64,000 nt of DNA from Lytechinus pictus. Its lineage: Eukaryota > Echinodermata > Echinoidea > Temnopleuroida > Toxopneustidae. Numbering within the stretch: position 1 is the first letter of the stretch; the number at the start of each line of letters is the position of its first letter. Shown here one piece after another: positions 13,001 through 26,060 of this stretch. The translations under genes and the position numbers were made by a program. Location of the stretch: the NCBI RefSeq assembly GCF_037042905.1, contig NC_087257.1, positions 26,473,501-26,537,500 of the forward strand, written 5' to 3'. The notes below the pieces were generated by a model. That model did not search any database. It saw nothing but the letters and a program-made list of their open reading frames with translations, and was not told the origin of the DNA.

Positions 13001-14864
13001 CAGGAGAAAATTCCATTTCCTGTCTTGTACAGAACACAAAGGTTATTCCTTTGTGCTTGTACAGTGTCAGTTTAAAGGGGCAACTTGACAAGAAGAAACA
13101 GAGTAATCTAAAAAGCACAAGGCTCTTCTTTACAACCTCTCAGATCCTGCAAAAAATGTATTGGAAAAGCTCAGGGAGACGATTTGTGGATGTATGTGAG
13201 GAATGGGTCAAAATCTACATCTCTCTCTGCTGGCTGTATAGGCCTACATGTATTTTGAACATTTCTTTGTAGGGCACCCTCATGCACAATTATGAAAATG
13301 TCCGATAGCAAATTATACATGTAGTTCTAAATGTATGGGGTTCATGGAGTACCACCCTCTTTGTTGATGTTGGTGACAGTATTTTGATACTTATGTGTGA
13401 GTGTTATTCTTTGTGTAAGATTTAAGGGAATTTGCAAGGAATTGTAATCAATTATATACATGCAGGTGTCAGGCCAGTCACCGCCAGTGTTAGTTCCCCA
13501 AATCAGATCAATCCCTCCAAAAAAAACACCTTTAAATGAATTTACATGTGATCCCTCCCATCAGGTACATGTACATGTAGTATAGAAATACATGTTTTTG
13601 GTAATAGCCCCCCCCCCCCACCCCCTGTTGACCTTGATACCATATGAAAAAAAATGTCAATGATTGTAAAATCATGCAGCCACATGTATGCCGAATGTAG
13701 AAATTTTTTTCTAGGTTTCTAGACGTTCCATCACATCTTTTGGTGACACATAAATTATTGTGTATTATGTGTCGTCCTCTGCAACTGACACGTGTGTTTG
13801 AGTTTCAAAGTCAGATGAAGTATCATAAATCAGAAAAATATTTTATTTTTATTTATTAGATTATTCTACTAAAAAATGTCCTTGCTTTGTCTACTTTTTT
13901 TCACATGGTGGGGGGGGGGACAGTTTGTGCCAACTGATCTCTCCACATGTATATAACAATATATAGGCTAATTTGTTTTGCTATATAGCAGTGTCATTGG
14001 GAAAACAAAATTAAAAGATATTCACAATATATGCCAAATTCTGCACTTTTCAGTATTCAAGTTGGATGAAATATAAATCTAGGCCAACATGTATAGGCCT
14101 ATTTCGTATGAAGTTTTTATTGACTTGCAGTTGCCACACTTATCAAACAATAATATAAAAAATATTTTTGGCATATTTTTGGCAATAGAAAAATCATTTT
14201 TTGCATATGAAGGGCCCATTTTGTACAAGTCTCCTGTTGAATAAATATTAGTGTTACCCTGTCTTTAAAGTTGAAGGCCTCAATCTCAATGGCTTTAATC
14301 TTTAATGTCATCTCCAAAATTGGAAACTGTAGGAGTTTTTTTTTTTTGGGGGGGGGGATGTTTGATCTTCCATGTTGTTATCGTGTCTGCTAGGTTTAAA
14401 TGAGATAGAGGGGGTGGGGTGTTTCAAGTTCTGCAATTGCCATAAATGCAATCCATATTGATTTATGGATGGTCAACAGACAAAGTCACTGTTTTCTCTT
14501 TCAAATTCAAGCACCAAATCGGGGTGTCATGGCGATCCGCTTTGGCCTGACTACAATCGGGAATGACCTCTCAAGACAGCTGTCTGGCAAGCTGGCTGGT
14601 CCGGGAGAATAAAAGCAATCCAATATTGTTTGTGTAGACCGAAATAAAGAGACCTTCCATAGGAACGAAGGAACATGTGAACTCTACAGTCGGTAACTTG
14701 TGAAAAAAAGAAGAAGACATGGGCAGTGTTTAAAGAGAGAATGAGAGAAAGATGGGGGGGGTGAATGAGTTTGAAAAGGAGTGATAGAGAGTGGAAGAAA
14801 AACAAAGAAAGGCAGACGTTTTAGAAAATAAATGATAAAAAAGGGGGGGGGAGGATTTTTCTTT

Positions 14865-14910
14865 CATGAGAGCCAAAGAGAGAGAGAGAGAGGGAGGGGG
14901 GGGAGACAAA
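14865..14910. repeat. (GA)n purine-rich microsatellite
   Basis: An AG dinucleotide run at 14876-14892 continues as a G-rich purine tract. It lies in a roughly 600-bp zone (14700-15320) of biased purine content on the + strand. Confidence 0.75.
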
Positions 14911-15185
14911 GAATAACAAAACCGAAGATTAGCAAAAGGGAGAAGAAATTAGAGATTTAAGATGCCCCCCCTTTTTTTTAACAAATATAACATAAAAATC
15001 TGCAAACATTTCCATAAATCATGAAATAATATAGGCCTACAGGCTACATGTCGGGCCTATCTAGGGACAGAAAGATGAAGTTGATGGAGAAGACATTGAG
15101 TTCATTGTCAAGAGCATGACAAAGCTGTGAGGAGAGTGGGTTTCTACATGTGGCACTGCTTGACAGTTTGATGAGAATAAAGAAA

Positions 15186-15262
15186 AATAGAGAGAGAGAG
15201 AGAGAGAAAGAAAGCAAGAAAGAGAGGGAGAAAGGGAGGGCAGGAGAGAGAGACAGAGAAGG
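15186..15262. repeat. (AG)n purine-rich microsatellite
   Basis: AGAGAGAGAGAG at about 15190-15208 runs into AAAG and GGGAG variants up to a GACAGAGA end. The long minus-strand frames here are Ser/Leu/Phe shadows of the repeat. Confidence 0.75.
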
Positions 15263-16874
15263 GGGATATGAGGAGAAATCCAATAAGTGGTAAAAACGAG
15301 AAAGAAAAAAAAATCAATTTGCTGATCTAAATTGGGGGATGAACTTGCACCTGTTTTAGCCCTTACCATGTGACCACACATGTGCATTTGAAAATCTATT
15401 CAATTACGAGGGGAAAATTATATTTTAGCTGCGAGCCATTGGACAGCGTCAAAGGAACTTCGACCCTCAGATAGTAGGGGTGTGTTCATACCAATTCTTT
15501 CTTTGGGGGAAGGGGAAGATTCCCATGGGTGGGGGGGGGGGGGGGCTACTGAACTGTATCTTTTTAATATACATGTACATTGCCAGCTAGAAAAAGAAAG
15601 ATTATGGAAAATTTTTGGTTGTCAGAACAGAAAACAATGCAAAAAATTGATGTCTTAATAAAGAAATGTGGGGAAAAAGAGGAAAAAACATTGTTTCTTG
15701 AGCATACTAACTTGCTGATATGGCCAATCATGGACATTTCTCTTAAAAACAAAAGTATCGGCATATAAATATTCAGTTATTACCAGTAAAATCTGAATGC
15801 TTATTCTGCCTTTAAAAATGAAAATATATAAATGCACCCGATAATGGGAGAGCTATACTCAACACACAGTCACTGTACCGGCCCCCTACTGTATATATAT
15901 AGGTTGCATCCGCATCCAAGATGGTCGGGATATAATCATTTGAATGCCAATGGCCTTTAAATTGGACCGGAGAGCTTGTTTAAAACCACAAAGGCAATTT
16001 TCAAGTCAATTCCAGGCATCAAATATTTGGTTGGTTTGAGGGGGTAAACTGGGAGAGCCTGGTTGGTTGATGTCGTATTTGTATTGTACATGTATGCATG
16101 CCTGGATGATAGATTAGAATAAAAGAATTGATGGATATGAATTCCTAATTTTCAAATTCAAATTCTATTTATGTTTTTATTAAAAAATACTAATATCAAA
16201 AAGTTAGAAGACTAACAATGTGAGTTCACAATGGACAAATACAAATAAAAGATACTTTTTTTGATACATGTATGATGAACATACCATATGGAATACTTTA
16301 TAAATATAAATATTTTCAAAAGACTTAATAAACATTAAACCAAGTGCTACTGTGGCCCAGCACGCATGTTCACATTTGAGGGCCACACCCCTGCCCCATC
16401 CTATGGACCCAACAAACAGAATTCCGCCAAGCTGTGAGCCCCAATCACCAAAAGGGACCTAATATAACCGAAGCTTAGTGCCTTCATGTGGCGAAGGCCC
16501 ACACTCCTGTGGAGTTGGAGGGTAATGTACTTTTACATTTGTGTTGCAGGGAATCATTTTCCTGGTATCGCATCAAAATTTGCTCCACATTTTAAAAAGA
16601 CTGCTTTGCATAAAGTCTTTTGTATAGCATATTTTTACATAGGACTGTACATTACTTTATAAATAGTTGAGAGCTTTTCTCTTATGACCAAAATGCTATT
16701 CAAATTTGTAAAGCAAAATTATTCCCTGTGCTGCAATGGAACTCCCTCCATCTTGGTTTTGAATGACCTTAATATAGACCTACATACCTGTTACATACAT
16801 GTAGGCCTATCATGCCTTCAGTTTGTCATGTTCTGTATGACCAAGGAGATATCACTCTCTCCTTGGTACTATGA

Positions 16875-17381
16875 TACCCTTTTTACACACGCTAAAATTT
16901 CCTTAACCCCGTACTATAGGTGGGGCTAAATTGCCATTTAGCCCCACCTATAGTACGGGGTTAAGCTTAGCCCACTTTCTTTTTACACAGCATTTTTGCA
17001 AAGTGGGCTAACCCCACCTTTAGTACGGGATTATTTGGCCCTGCAAAAAAGCAGGGTTATCCCAGCAATTGCGGTGCTAAGAGCGATAGTACGGGGTTAA
17101 GATCGTTAGTGTAAAACGAAAGTGGGTTAAGGAAATTGTAGCGTGTGTAAAATGGTACGAGTGAAGTACTTGTACTACGAATGATCGACAAAAACCACTA
17201 GTCCGGGGTTAGCGAGTTTCGTGTGTGAAAAGCAAGCATTCCTTATCCGGGGTTAGCAATAACAATTTGGCATGTGTAAAAAGGAAAAAAAATTGTACGG
17301 GGTTAAGGATAGTACGGGGTTAAGGATAGTACGGGGTTAGCGATAGTCCGGGGTTAAGAAAATCCTGTGTAAAAAGGGTAT
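16875..17381. mobile_element. MITE-like element, family M2 (TTAACCCCGTACTAT), copy 1
   Basis: The ends are inverted repeats: TACCCTTTTTACAC on the left and GTGTAAAAAGGGTA on the right, with possible TA target duplication. Inside the left end is a perfect hairpin (16902-16965): 30-bp arms and a 4-bp loop. Near the right end is a short array of GTACGGGGTTAAGGATA units (17295-17358). The centre holds further motifs such as GTGGGCTAACCCC and GCAGGGTTA. A copy in reverse orientation and of the same length lies at 25071-25577. No coding capacity. Confidence 0.75.
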
Positions 17382-17870
17382 GAGTGACTTCTTGTACATT
17401 GTAAATTCATGCAAAGCTGAAAGATGCATTTTTCAAGATGGTCATTACTAAGTTCTTATGATCAATCCAGGGTTGCCTCTAAACCTTGGCCCTATCACAA
17501 ATAGCAGAGTTCCTTTTTGCAAGATAATACAAGATGTGTGGTTTTTTTTCTTTTCTTTAAGTCATAAAGAGTAGTATGATTTACCGGTACATGTATGTGA
17601 TGGTTTGAAATGATGCTCATTAATGATGGGAAATTCTGTCTCCTGTTCACTTGAATTCCTTATGCTGTATGTGGTGATTCATGAGGCATGAGTTTGGCAT
17701 GCTATGATGACCCAAATGGTAGTCTTGAGTAGCTTGTTGTTCTCTTTGCTTGTGTTGTATAAACACATACTATCTGCTTTGATATATGTGGGTTAATTGA
17801 TGTTGTACTGTCTGGATGAAATGGAAGGAAAGATGGGAGTGAATAGCTCATATACTGGGTTCATGACATA

Positions 17871-18312
17871 TACACCGTTCTCACTACGTTCCTAAAACTA
17901 GTTTATTGGAAATTAGTTTAACGCGTAGTGAGAGCGGTCTTGGAAGCGATCTTCCAAACCTGTTCGGAAAACCACCTCGCGATGTAGTTTTCAAGATCGC
18001 TTCACCTCGGTAAACTGGTTTTAGCACAAGTGAGGACACAACCGTTCTTTGTGAAGCGATCTTCGCACATATTAAGCATGCTACTCCACACGACAGGTGT
18101 AGAATGCCTACGCTGCAGTTTAGAATTTCGCGCAAAACGTGTCACCCCACCGAGAGCGTGTCCATAGCAACAAGATGGCTTTACGTGAAGTGATTTTGAA
18201 ACCATTTTCTTGTGATCCAAGTGGGAACGCTAGCAAAGCGATCTTCCAAACTGGTTTCCTGAACCGGTTTCCAGTATTTTCTAGATTTAGAAAGCGTAAT
18301 GAGAACGATGTC
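17871..18312. mobile_element. MITE-like inverted-repeat element upstream of the exon
   Basis: The left end CCGTTCTCACTACG and the right end CGTAATGAGAACGATG are imperfect inverted repeats. Inverted internal motifs GCGATCTTCCAAAC and AAACTGGTTT recur on both sides. The CpG-rich interior explains several antisense open frames here, none of which looks coding. It ends about 240 bp before the exon at 18556. Confidence 0.6.
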
Positions 18313-18555
18313 ATATAGCGCCCTCGCCCTCTTGGTTTCATCAATTTGTTTTCAGACCATTTGTTTCAATGGCTGTTAAAAGTAGAAGAGTTTAATATTG
18401 TCTTGTAACCTAGGGTGTGTTCAAACATTGTTTTTGTGGTTTATACATGTAGATAGTATGAATACACTGAACTGTTTTGATGAATCAAAGTGTAGAAGTG
18501 GTATATCCTTTCTGATTATTTCTATTGTCTCTGTATCATTTCTTCTCACCCTCAG

Positions 18556-18722
18556 TTGAAAAGCCCAAAGCAGTACGGGCCAGTCCAGCTCCGCAAATCC
18601 GCAGGACCAGTTCCCTGGACACTATAGCAGGACCCTACCTCACTGGCCACTGGCCACGCTCAGAACCATTTACCTCATACAACGGATGCTACGGTCCTAA
18701 CCAAAAACATCAGTGGACTCAG
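18556..18722 (+). CDS. FAM117/GLCCI1-like: FAM117/GLCCI1-family protein, internal exon with RRTSSLDT motif
   Basis: This is an internal coding exon of 167 nt. A pyrimidine-rich tract ending in CCCTCAG precedes 18556 and a consensus donor (CAG then GTAAGT) follows 18722. The exon begins with the last two bases of a split codon and ends in phase 0. It encodes a Lys/Pro/Ala-rich lead-in, then IRRTSSLDTIAGPYLTGHWP and a hydrophilic tail ending WTQ. The RRTSSLDT-x-GPYL-x-G-x-WPR block is the signature I know from vertebrate FAM117A, FAM117B and GLCCI1, where it forms the second exon. These proteins are largely disordered and phosphorylated; their biochemical role is poorly defined (GLCCI1 is a glucocorticoid-induced transcript). 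The Arg-Arg-Thr-Ser-Ser sequence resembles a basophilic kinase or 14-3-3 site, which is inference. The upstream exon with the start codon was not found. Confidence 0.88.
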
Positions 18723-18744
18723 GTAAGTGTTTTGAGTGGACCTA

Positions 18745-19265
18745 GGCTGCGTTTATCCGACCTCAAGCCAGAATCGTGATTTGAATCATGATTGGAATCA
18801 TGATTCAAATCACAAACATGAATCACAATTACTACAGAATCAGGGTTTAGACGACCTTCGTTCCAACGCTGTTTCTCCTCGGATTCGGACCGATCCAGTG
18901 CGCATCACAGTGCGCAGTTTGACCCAGGAAGTATAGGTCAACGTTGGACACTTAATTGGAGGTCGGCGACGTACATGTGATGTGACAACGTGGGGCGCGC
19001 GCCTTGGCAAGAACCGGAAATAGCTCGACACAATGACGTCATATAATCATGATTCAAATCACGATATCGTTTATCCGAACATTTTCGTACGTGATTCTGC
19101 AGAAACGTCTTTCCAAACGCCCTTTTTTTCGTAGTTCATGTTTGTGATTCTAATCATGATTATATTCAATTTCGACTAAACGCAATCGTGATTCTGCAGA
19201 ATCGTGATTTGAATCATGATTGGAATCATGATTATAGGGTAAAAAAGTGGCGGATAAACGCACCC
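18745..19265. mobile_element. MITE-like inverted-repeat element directly after the splice donor
   Basis: The ends are GGCTGCGTTTATCCG and, inverted, CGGATAAACGCACCC. Subterminal palindromes AATCATGATTGGAATCATGA occur at both ends. It starts 22 bp after the donor of the exon 18556-18722. The central part is CpG-rich and includes a TGACGTCA at 19034-19041. No coding capacity. Confidence 0.7.
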
Positions 19266-19720
19266 TTATTCCAATGCTGTCAAAGGCCTCAGGCTGTCTG
19301 TGGATATCCTGTTGACTGGACTTGCATGGTCCCCTTCACTGGCCTTAGAGATTACCCCCCCCCCTTTTTTTAATTTCCAATCTTGCCAAAATATAAAAAT
19401 GTGCCTATTAAAAGGAAAAGCATCCTTGCCTTAAAAATATAAAAAATATTCAGGCCTAACTTAATGTTGCAATTTATTGATTTTATAATCTCCATGATGT
19501 CACTAGTCGCTAATGTACCTGTTTAGCAATGCTTAAAAAAAAATAAAAAAAAATCCTACTCAAAATTTATCACCCTTTTTAATTTGAAGCAGGCCCAAAT
19601 GTATAAAGCAGGCTAAAAACTACACTTTATTTTGCTCAACTGAGGTGTACTTTACAATCATGTACCTGCAGGCCTAAAATTTTGTGATTTTCATTGCCAC
19701 ATACGAAGGGAAAGCTTGAC

Positions 19721-19874
19721 CAGGGCAGCGTTTCATGAAAGGACTTGTCGGACGTTTTATCTGACGAGTCCCATTTTATCCGACAGTTACCATAGTAACA
19801 GTGCTTCTCAGTCAATCATAATCAAGAAAAGTTGTCAGATCTGACTACTTGTTGGACAAAAAAATGCTGCTCAG
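19721..19874 (+). mobile_element. Short MITE-like element, family M3, copy 1
   Basis: It shares GCGTTTCATGAAAGGACTTG and the following 130 bp, including CATAGTAACAGTGCTTCT and GTTGTCAGATCTGAC, with 27648-27810. The left end is intact; the right end has decayed (ATGCTGCTCAG instead of the inverted terminus). Confidence 0.7.
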
Positions 19875-22800
19875 CATCCGTGAATCTTGTGTGACTGCTT
19901 TAATTACATTTTAGCTACAGCATATGCCGTGTCTACGTGTAGGCCTACAGTCATTTCAGTTGTCCACCATCTCCACTTTGTAAAAAAAGATATAAAGGGT
20001 AAAGGCGGTGCTGCTCTTCTGCTACAGCTTTGATACTTCAATCAATGTCAAAGTGGTTTCTTTGTGGACAGCTTCATATAGGCATATATGTTTTATTACA
20101 ACTGAGTAAGAGCATTGATCTCAATTAATTAAGTGAAGGGCCGGCCAAAGCCAAGCTCTGATAAACAGTAACACAATACTTATTTATGTAACCATGTAGC
20201 GCGAGGTTCATTAGCGAAGATCACTCCAGCTCTCTTGCTCTTTAGGCGTATTCACACCTTCACAATTAGAGAAGAGTTTGTATTTTGCCAGTGTGAAGCA
20301 AAGTACTTGTGATTTCTCCAAAATTAATTCCTGCAGATTAGAAGATATTTTCAAAATTACGTAGTATCATATAAGAAAGCATAGTCTAATTTGATATAGA
20401 GGGTCACTATCATTATCACCCAGGCATTTGCTACATGTACCATTTCCAGTGCTTAGTCGCTGCGTTCAAGGAAATAACCATTTCAGGTTCTCCACTCATC
20501 TCACCTGGGTTGAACCCGTGACCCTCTGTTTCAGAGTACATGTAGGGAACCAGACACAAGGAAGCACAGCGGATGGTATTAAGGTCTTTGTTGCACACTC
20601 ATGTATGAGAATGAGAAACTTTTTCTGCTTCAGGCAGGTCTGAATGTGAAAGATATTGGCCAGGCAGAGTCGGCCTGTGTCAGATTTTTCATAATTAAGT
20701 GTATTTTTTTCCCATAAGGTAGGTATGAACCACCCATTTTCTATCCCATTGTCATTCAACTTGATAGAGGCATTTCAGTCCCTGGGTGTAATTAATTTGG
20801 AATGAATCATGGTCAGGCAGTAAGAAATATTTGACTATCGCTCTGAAATCACAGGTTACAAGGTCAGTCCATCTCCCGCTTTGTAGTCTCTTCTCCAGAC
20901 ACTGATTTGCAGAGCAGCAAGATGATGTTTGTATTGTTTAAGTTCATGTGATTGCTTTGTTTTTTGTTTTCTAAATTTCAGCGAGTGTGATGTTATTGAG
21001 AGTGTAAATCAACTTAATCAAGCTACCTAACCTAGCACCAACACAGAATGTGGGTTTCTAAAGGTATAATCACCGTATTGAAGCTAATGTGAGACTACAG
21101 TATGTAATTCAAATCCAAAGTACGAAACCTACATGTATTTCAAATAGGCCTACTAATTGTCTCTTGCCAAGCAATTTCCTGCATAACGATACAGTGAATG
21201 CAAATTGCAATTAAGATTAGAGCATTCCGGCCCTTAATTAGTGTGAAATTCAAGAAACAGTAAAACAAGCAAACTACTGAAAATTCTACTGAAATCGGAT
21301 ACAAAACTATGTCATTTTTAAAGTTTTGCATATTGGTGAAGTTGAGTGTAACATGTAACTTGCAATGAACTACACATATTGGTTCATATCCCCATCTTTC
21401 CTTATTATATTTCATTACGAAATTAATTCTTTATTATTATTTTGTGGTAGAATTATATAAATATTGAATGGTCTCATAGTTGATCTTTTTTTTCAAATTT
21501 TGGAGAGATAAAAAGTAATATATACCAGCTCACATGAATGTTATTCGTTTTCCTTATAATAAACAGAAGAAGAAAAAGAATCATCAAAACTGATACCATT
21601 ATTCAGAAAAAAATCATCAAAACTGATACCATTATTCAGAAAAAAGACATTGATCCTTGTGTATGCCTACATCCTGTTCATAAGCAAATCTTTCATTCAT
21701 TTGTTCATATCCATCCATCCCAGGGTAGGCAAGTTTGGTTTAGTTAGTCTGCAGATACAGACCCTGTTGCACTTTTTTATGCATTAATTGGGTCTTAAGA
21801 GACGTCCAGCCCAACTGCCAATTTGTTGTGTCAATTGACAACCATCTTTTGAACACTTTGAATCTGATACATATATTTAATAGCCTTTCTATTCAGACAG
21901 CAATAGGCCTACACGTTATGTTTTGAACTACATGTACATGGGGTGTGCACCTGTAAACTAGTCCACAGTCATATAATTTTTGGTGTGTAAATTTCATGCT
22001 GTAGTACCTGTTATCGTTCTTCATGGGTTATTGGCTTTCATTATTACCTGTGCCACGTTTCCTTCCCTTGAATTTTAACAAGAGCTGTACAAGTTCAGGC
22101 AATTTGAAAAATATAGGCATATTACATATAGCGCGTTCATAACCAAATAATGTAGGCCTATATCTTTGCAAAGTAATGCACCTTGGTATGAAAGATTATG
22201 TTTCATTCACACTCAATAAAGTAAATTGCATACAGTATTAAAGCCTGCAATGGGTGTGTTCATATTTGGTGTTGACCTTTTGGTGTTGGTATTTGGTGTA
22301 GGACATCATTTTATTACATGAACACAACACCAAACTGAAACCAAAGCTGGCCTTTGTACATGTATGTCAATAGATAGAATATTGAGGAGCGGTTGATAAT
22401 GTGATTTGGATGATGGCGTTTCTTTGAAAGACATCATTTTCTCATTGGCATAGTATTTCACCCGACAGTGATTATGCGTATTTGCAACATATTTTTAATG
22501 AAGTACTTGTATAAATTTCTTGTGGTGTGAATGGGCTATTTTGCCACTCCACCGAACCCATTAAAATGTAGCCTTTAAGCAAATGATGCCTGGCCTTATG
22601 TATTTTTGACGGTCAGCCAATTTATTACCTCGCATTTCATTTGTAATAGTGCATTAGGGCGTGTGGCCACAATCGTGTGCTGCGGCGGTAGTTCCCTTTT
22701 GTTTCCCTTTCATTTGGAGAATGATGTATTGTTCCACCAAAACCCTCACTTGACAAGTATAATGAAATAAAAGAAAAAAAATACAAACAACAAACACTTG

Positions 22801-25070
22801 GTTTCAATATTCATGAAAAAATAGGGGCCTTGATATGGGTTGATATCTGATGCGGTAATCGATGCCCTGGGCCACATGACACAAACCTTTAATAGCAATC
22901 AATCGTATAGGCCTCTATGATCGATGCAATTGGTGTTTTGTGCTATGGACCCCAATTCATTTTTTGGCCGTGACAGTTGTACTTCGAATTTGACAGAGCC
23001 TACATCTACATGTACATGTATAACATTTGGTTGCTCAGCGATTGTTCATGTACTGTAGGCCCTGAATCAAGACTGCCAGAGGCGTTCCATTTGTTTAATA
23101 GAGCTTTTCTCTTATGACAAAAAATGCTAATCAGGTTTGATAAGCAAAATTATTCCTTGATGTATTACCTGTAGATCTAATTTAAAAAATCATTTTTTTT
23201 AGAGTGGAAACTGAGATGATATTCTTATAAACAAAGTTTAATGTGTATTTCATAAATTTCCAGTGCAAACAGGCATGCAAATTTTCACCAAGCTCATTGG
23301 AGAATTCATTCAATTTGTATCTATTGCATGTACGCCTATAATATAAAACTAGGGAGACAGATCTCATCTTTTGTTTTAACTAGAGTCTACACCTGTATAA
23401 TATCATCATGCAGTGACGGATCCAGGTAGGAGCACATCCGGCCCATGCCCTATCCCCCCCCCCCCCTTTGAGATCCATAGAAAATATATCGAAGGGGAAT
23501 ATGTTATGCAATTTAGGACCTTTTGAGGAGGGGGGTGGGGTTGTCAAATTTGATTGGGATTGGGGACCTTTCTATATTTTCTTTTAACTTGTCATGCTTT
23601 TCCTTTCTCGGGGGGGGGGGCTTTATTTTTTTCTTTAAAAATGCCCCCACTCTTTGGGAAATCCTGGCTGGATATGCCCCTGTCATCATGTAATATGCAT
23701 AATAATTGCTGTTAAATAATAACTTGTTTATCATGCTTAATCAGGAGAAAGGTCAAACTAAGCATCTATTTTAGTATTAAATTGACAGAGTGATTACCTG
23801 GGATGTATAAGTGGGTTATGTAATGAGATGATTCCCTGTCAGAATGGATCATTATCACAATTAGAGGGCAATAACAACCTCCTTGTCAGGTCATGATTGT
23901 AAATAAAATCATCAACATCAAGAAAAATTAGTTGGTCATTCAATTTATTTATGCCTTGATGCTGTTAAGATTGGATGAAATACCAAACAACTTTAATTTT
24001 GCTTCAGTCATCTTCAAGGTTTGTATGAAAAAACAACCTCCCCCCACAAAAAAGCACAATGAAAACAAATGTTCAGCCTGTTTTAATATTTGAGCTGCTA
24101 AAACGTTGTTTGCTGATAACTTGTAATGTTTTTTGATAAGTTTATAATGATGATTATTTTTATTTTATTACGTGTGTACTGTACCTTTTAAATATACATT
24201 TCTGCCCCCTCCCCCCCCCCTCCGAAAAAATTGGACATTTAGATGTAGACATGTAGCATAGGAATTCAATGCGGCAAGGCAGTGGCTATAGGCCTACTAA
24301 GAGCTTTATTGATTTTGTGTCGTCTTTTCTTTTTGGTTTCCTGATCTACTTTAAACAGAGAAAGAAGGGAAAGGAGAGAGGGTAAAAGAGAATGAAAAAG
24401 GAAACAACAAAATAAGATATAAAATATTAATATAAAATATTAATATATAGATATAATTAAAATATAACCTATAAAATGGAGGAAGTTGTGCAGTAACACT
24501 TGTTGCCTTGAGTTCTACGCAACCTTTCTTTTTGCTGACCCATAAAATTTGATACTTCACCACAATTTCTAAAGCCTTGGGCTGAGCCTAGATGTAGACC
24601 CGTGGATTTTTTTGTGCAGAGAGAAGGGGGGGGGGGGAGTATATTCATTTTGATGTTTATTATTTTGCAGCCCCTGTGTTTTCTTTTTCACTGTCTCACT
24701 TGCAATTTCTAAAACCTATTTTCTACAGTATCCCGAGGATCTGCCGCAAGCAATACTTAAAAAAATAATTCATTATTCTACATCCAACAGGATAGGTATG
24801 TTTTTGCCGCATTATTGCTTACACACAAAATACTAGCCCTAAAGAAATAGCCCCCAGAATCCTGCAATTACCTAAATTTTTAAAAATAACCCCTTGAATG
24901 AGGATTTATGGGGCTCCCTTTTTTTAGTTTCCGGTGCTCTTTTGAGCATTTTGGGGGCTAAATCGCCCCAGTCCCTTTGTAATTTTTTCCCTGCTACCTG
25001 ATGCAGTCCAATCATTTCTAGGGTGTCATGCAACACATTTCAGAAGTTCTAATGATGGCTGATACACATA
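19875..25070. other. Intronic DNA without recognised exons
   Basis: AT-rich intron sequence with a possible deleted SINE remnant near 20493-20540 (CACCTGGGTTGA joined to ACCCGTGACCCTCTG), homopolymers at 23455-23467, 23610-23620, 24209-24220 and 24627-24639, and a partial R1 repeat at 24896-24990. No supported gene. Confidence 0.55.
21580..21645 (+). repeat. 33-bp unit duplicated in tandem
   Basis: ATCATCAAAACTGATACCAT followed by TATTCAG and an A-run appears twice, identical, with a 33-bp period. It keeps a short frame open by chance. Confidence 0.85.
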
Positions 25071-25577
25071 TATGCTTTTCACACTGCATTTCCTTAACCC
25101 CATACTATCCTTAACCCCATACTATCCTTAACCCCGGACTATCCTTAACCCCATACTATCTTTTTTTCGATTCACACTGTCTTTCTTAACCCCGTACTAT
25201 TTGCTTAATAGCCGGGGTTAACGACTTAACCCCGGGCAATCACACAGCTCATAAATATTGATGATTTTACCATACAGAGCGCGATTAACGTGCAATTTCG
25301 ACTGCTGTGATTGGCTAATGCTTAGCCCTGTTTCGTTTCACAATGCATCTCTTAGCACCGCAATTGTGGTGCTAGCACCACAATAAGCCGGCTAACCCTG
25401 CTTTTTTGCAGGGCCAGATAGTACCGTACTATTTACTGTGCTAGCCCACTTTGTTAAAACGTAATGTGAAAACGAAGTGGGCTAAGCTTAACCCCGGGAA
25501 ATTGGTGGGGCTAAGACCCCCCCTTAGCCCCACCAATTTCCTGGGGTTAAGGAAAAAAGTGCAGTGTGAAAAGCATA
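25071..25577. mobile_element. MITE-like element, family M2, copy 2 (reverse orientation)
   Basis: The ends TATGCTTTTCACACTGCA and TGCAGTGTGAAAAGCATA are inverted repeats. This copy is 507 bp like copy 1 but inverted: the array CCTTAACCCCATACTAT is at the left (25091-25157), and the long hairpin with arms TTAACCCCGGGAAATTGG and CCAATTTCCTGGGGTTAA is at the right (25489-25554). Terminal bases differ from copy 1 (TGCTTTTC against CCCTTTTT) while the layout is conserved. Confidence 0.75.
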
Positions 25578-26060
25578 ATAGAGAGGGAGGGCTTGGGGAG
25601 TTGATTAGAGAGGGAGAAGAGATGAGAAGGTGAGGTTGCACTTTTGAGATGCCCCCAAACGTGTCCAGTAAACCTAATAAGAGTCCTTGGATAGTGCAAC
25701 CTCCCCTCATCTAAGGATTCCGAATGGATCCTTATTCCTCACCTCAAATCATCACCAAATGTCTTCCGCTTGACTGCTTGGGATGACTTCAAATGTCTAT
25801 TAATTTTAGAATGGCCTTTCCACTAAAAGGAATTTTTATACTTTTTTTAGTAAAGGAAGTCAATTAATTCCAATTTTTGTGTTTCCAAGACAAGATCGAT
25901 TTTAATAGCTCACTGACATTGATGTGACTGTGTACATTTATGTACGTTAAATCAGGTTTGATAGTGAACTGGTCAATGTCATAGTCACACCAGTGATGTT
26001 GATGACATGCCTTTGGTCGGAATGGAGTCGGTTTCATTGGTGTGACTGCAGCATCAGTCG

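Larger units (their letters stand above)
7015..16874. other. Long non-coding stretch, no gene seen
   Basis: Nothing with exon character was found. The stretch holds homopolymers (G-run 8030-8043, C-run and A-run 10503-10537, G-run 11897-11910, C-run 12182-12198, T-run and G-run 14336-14357, G-run 15530-15546), purine-rich simple repeats, and frequent TACATGTA motifs. AT-rich low-complexity sequence lies at 8190-8300. Confidence 0.6.

Noticed and set aside
15044-15387. Minus-strand Ser/Leu/Phe-rich frames
   Set aside because: Shadow of the (AG)n repeat region.
18002-18344. Antisense frames upstream of the 18556 exon
   Set aside because: They lie in the inverted-repeat element 17871-18312 and have no conserved motif.
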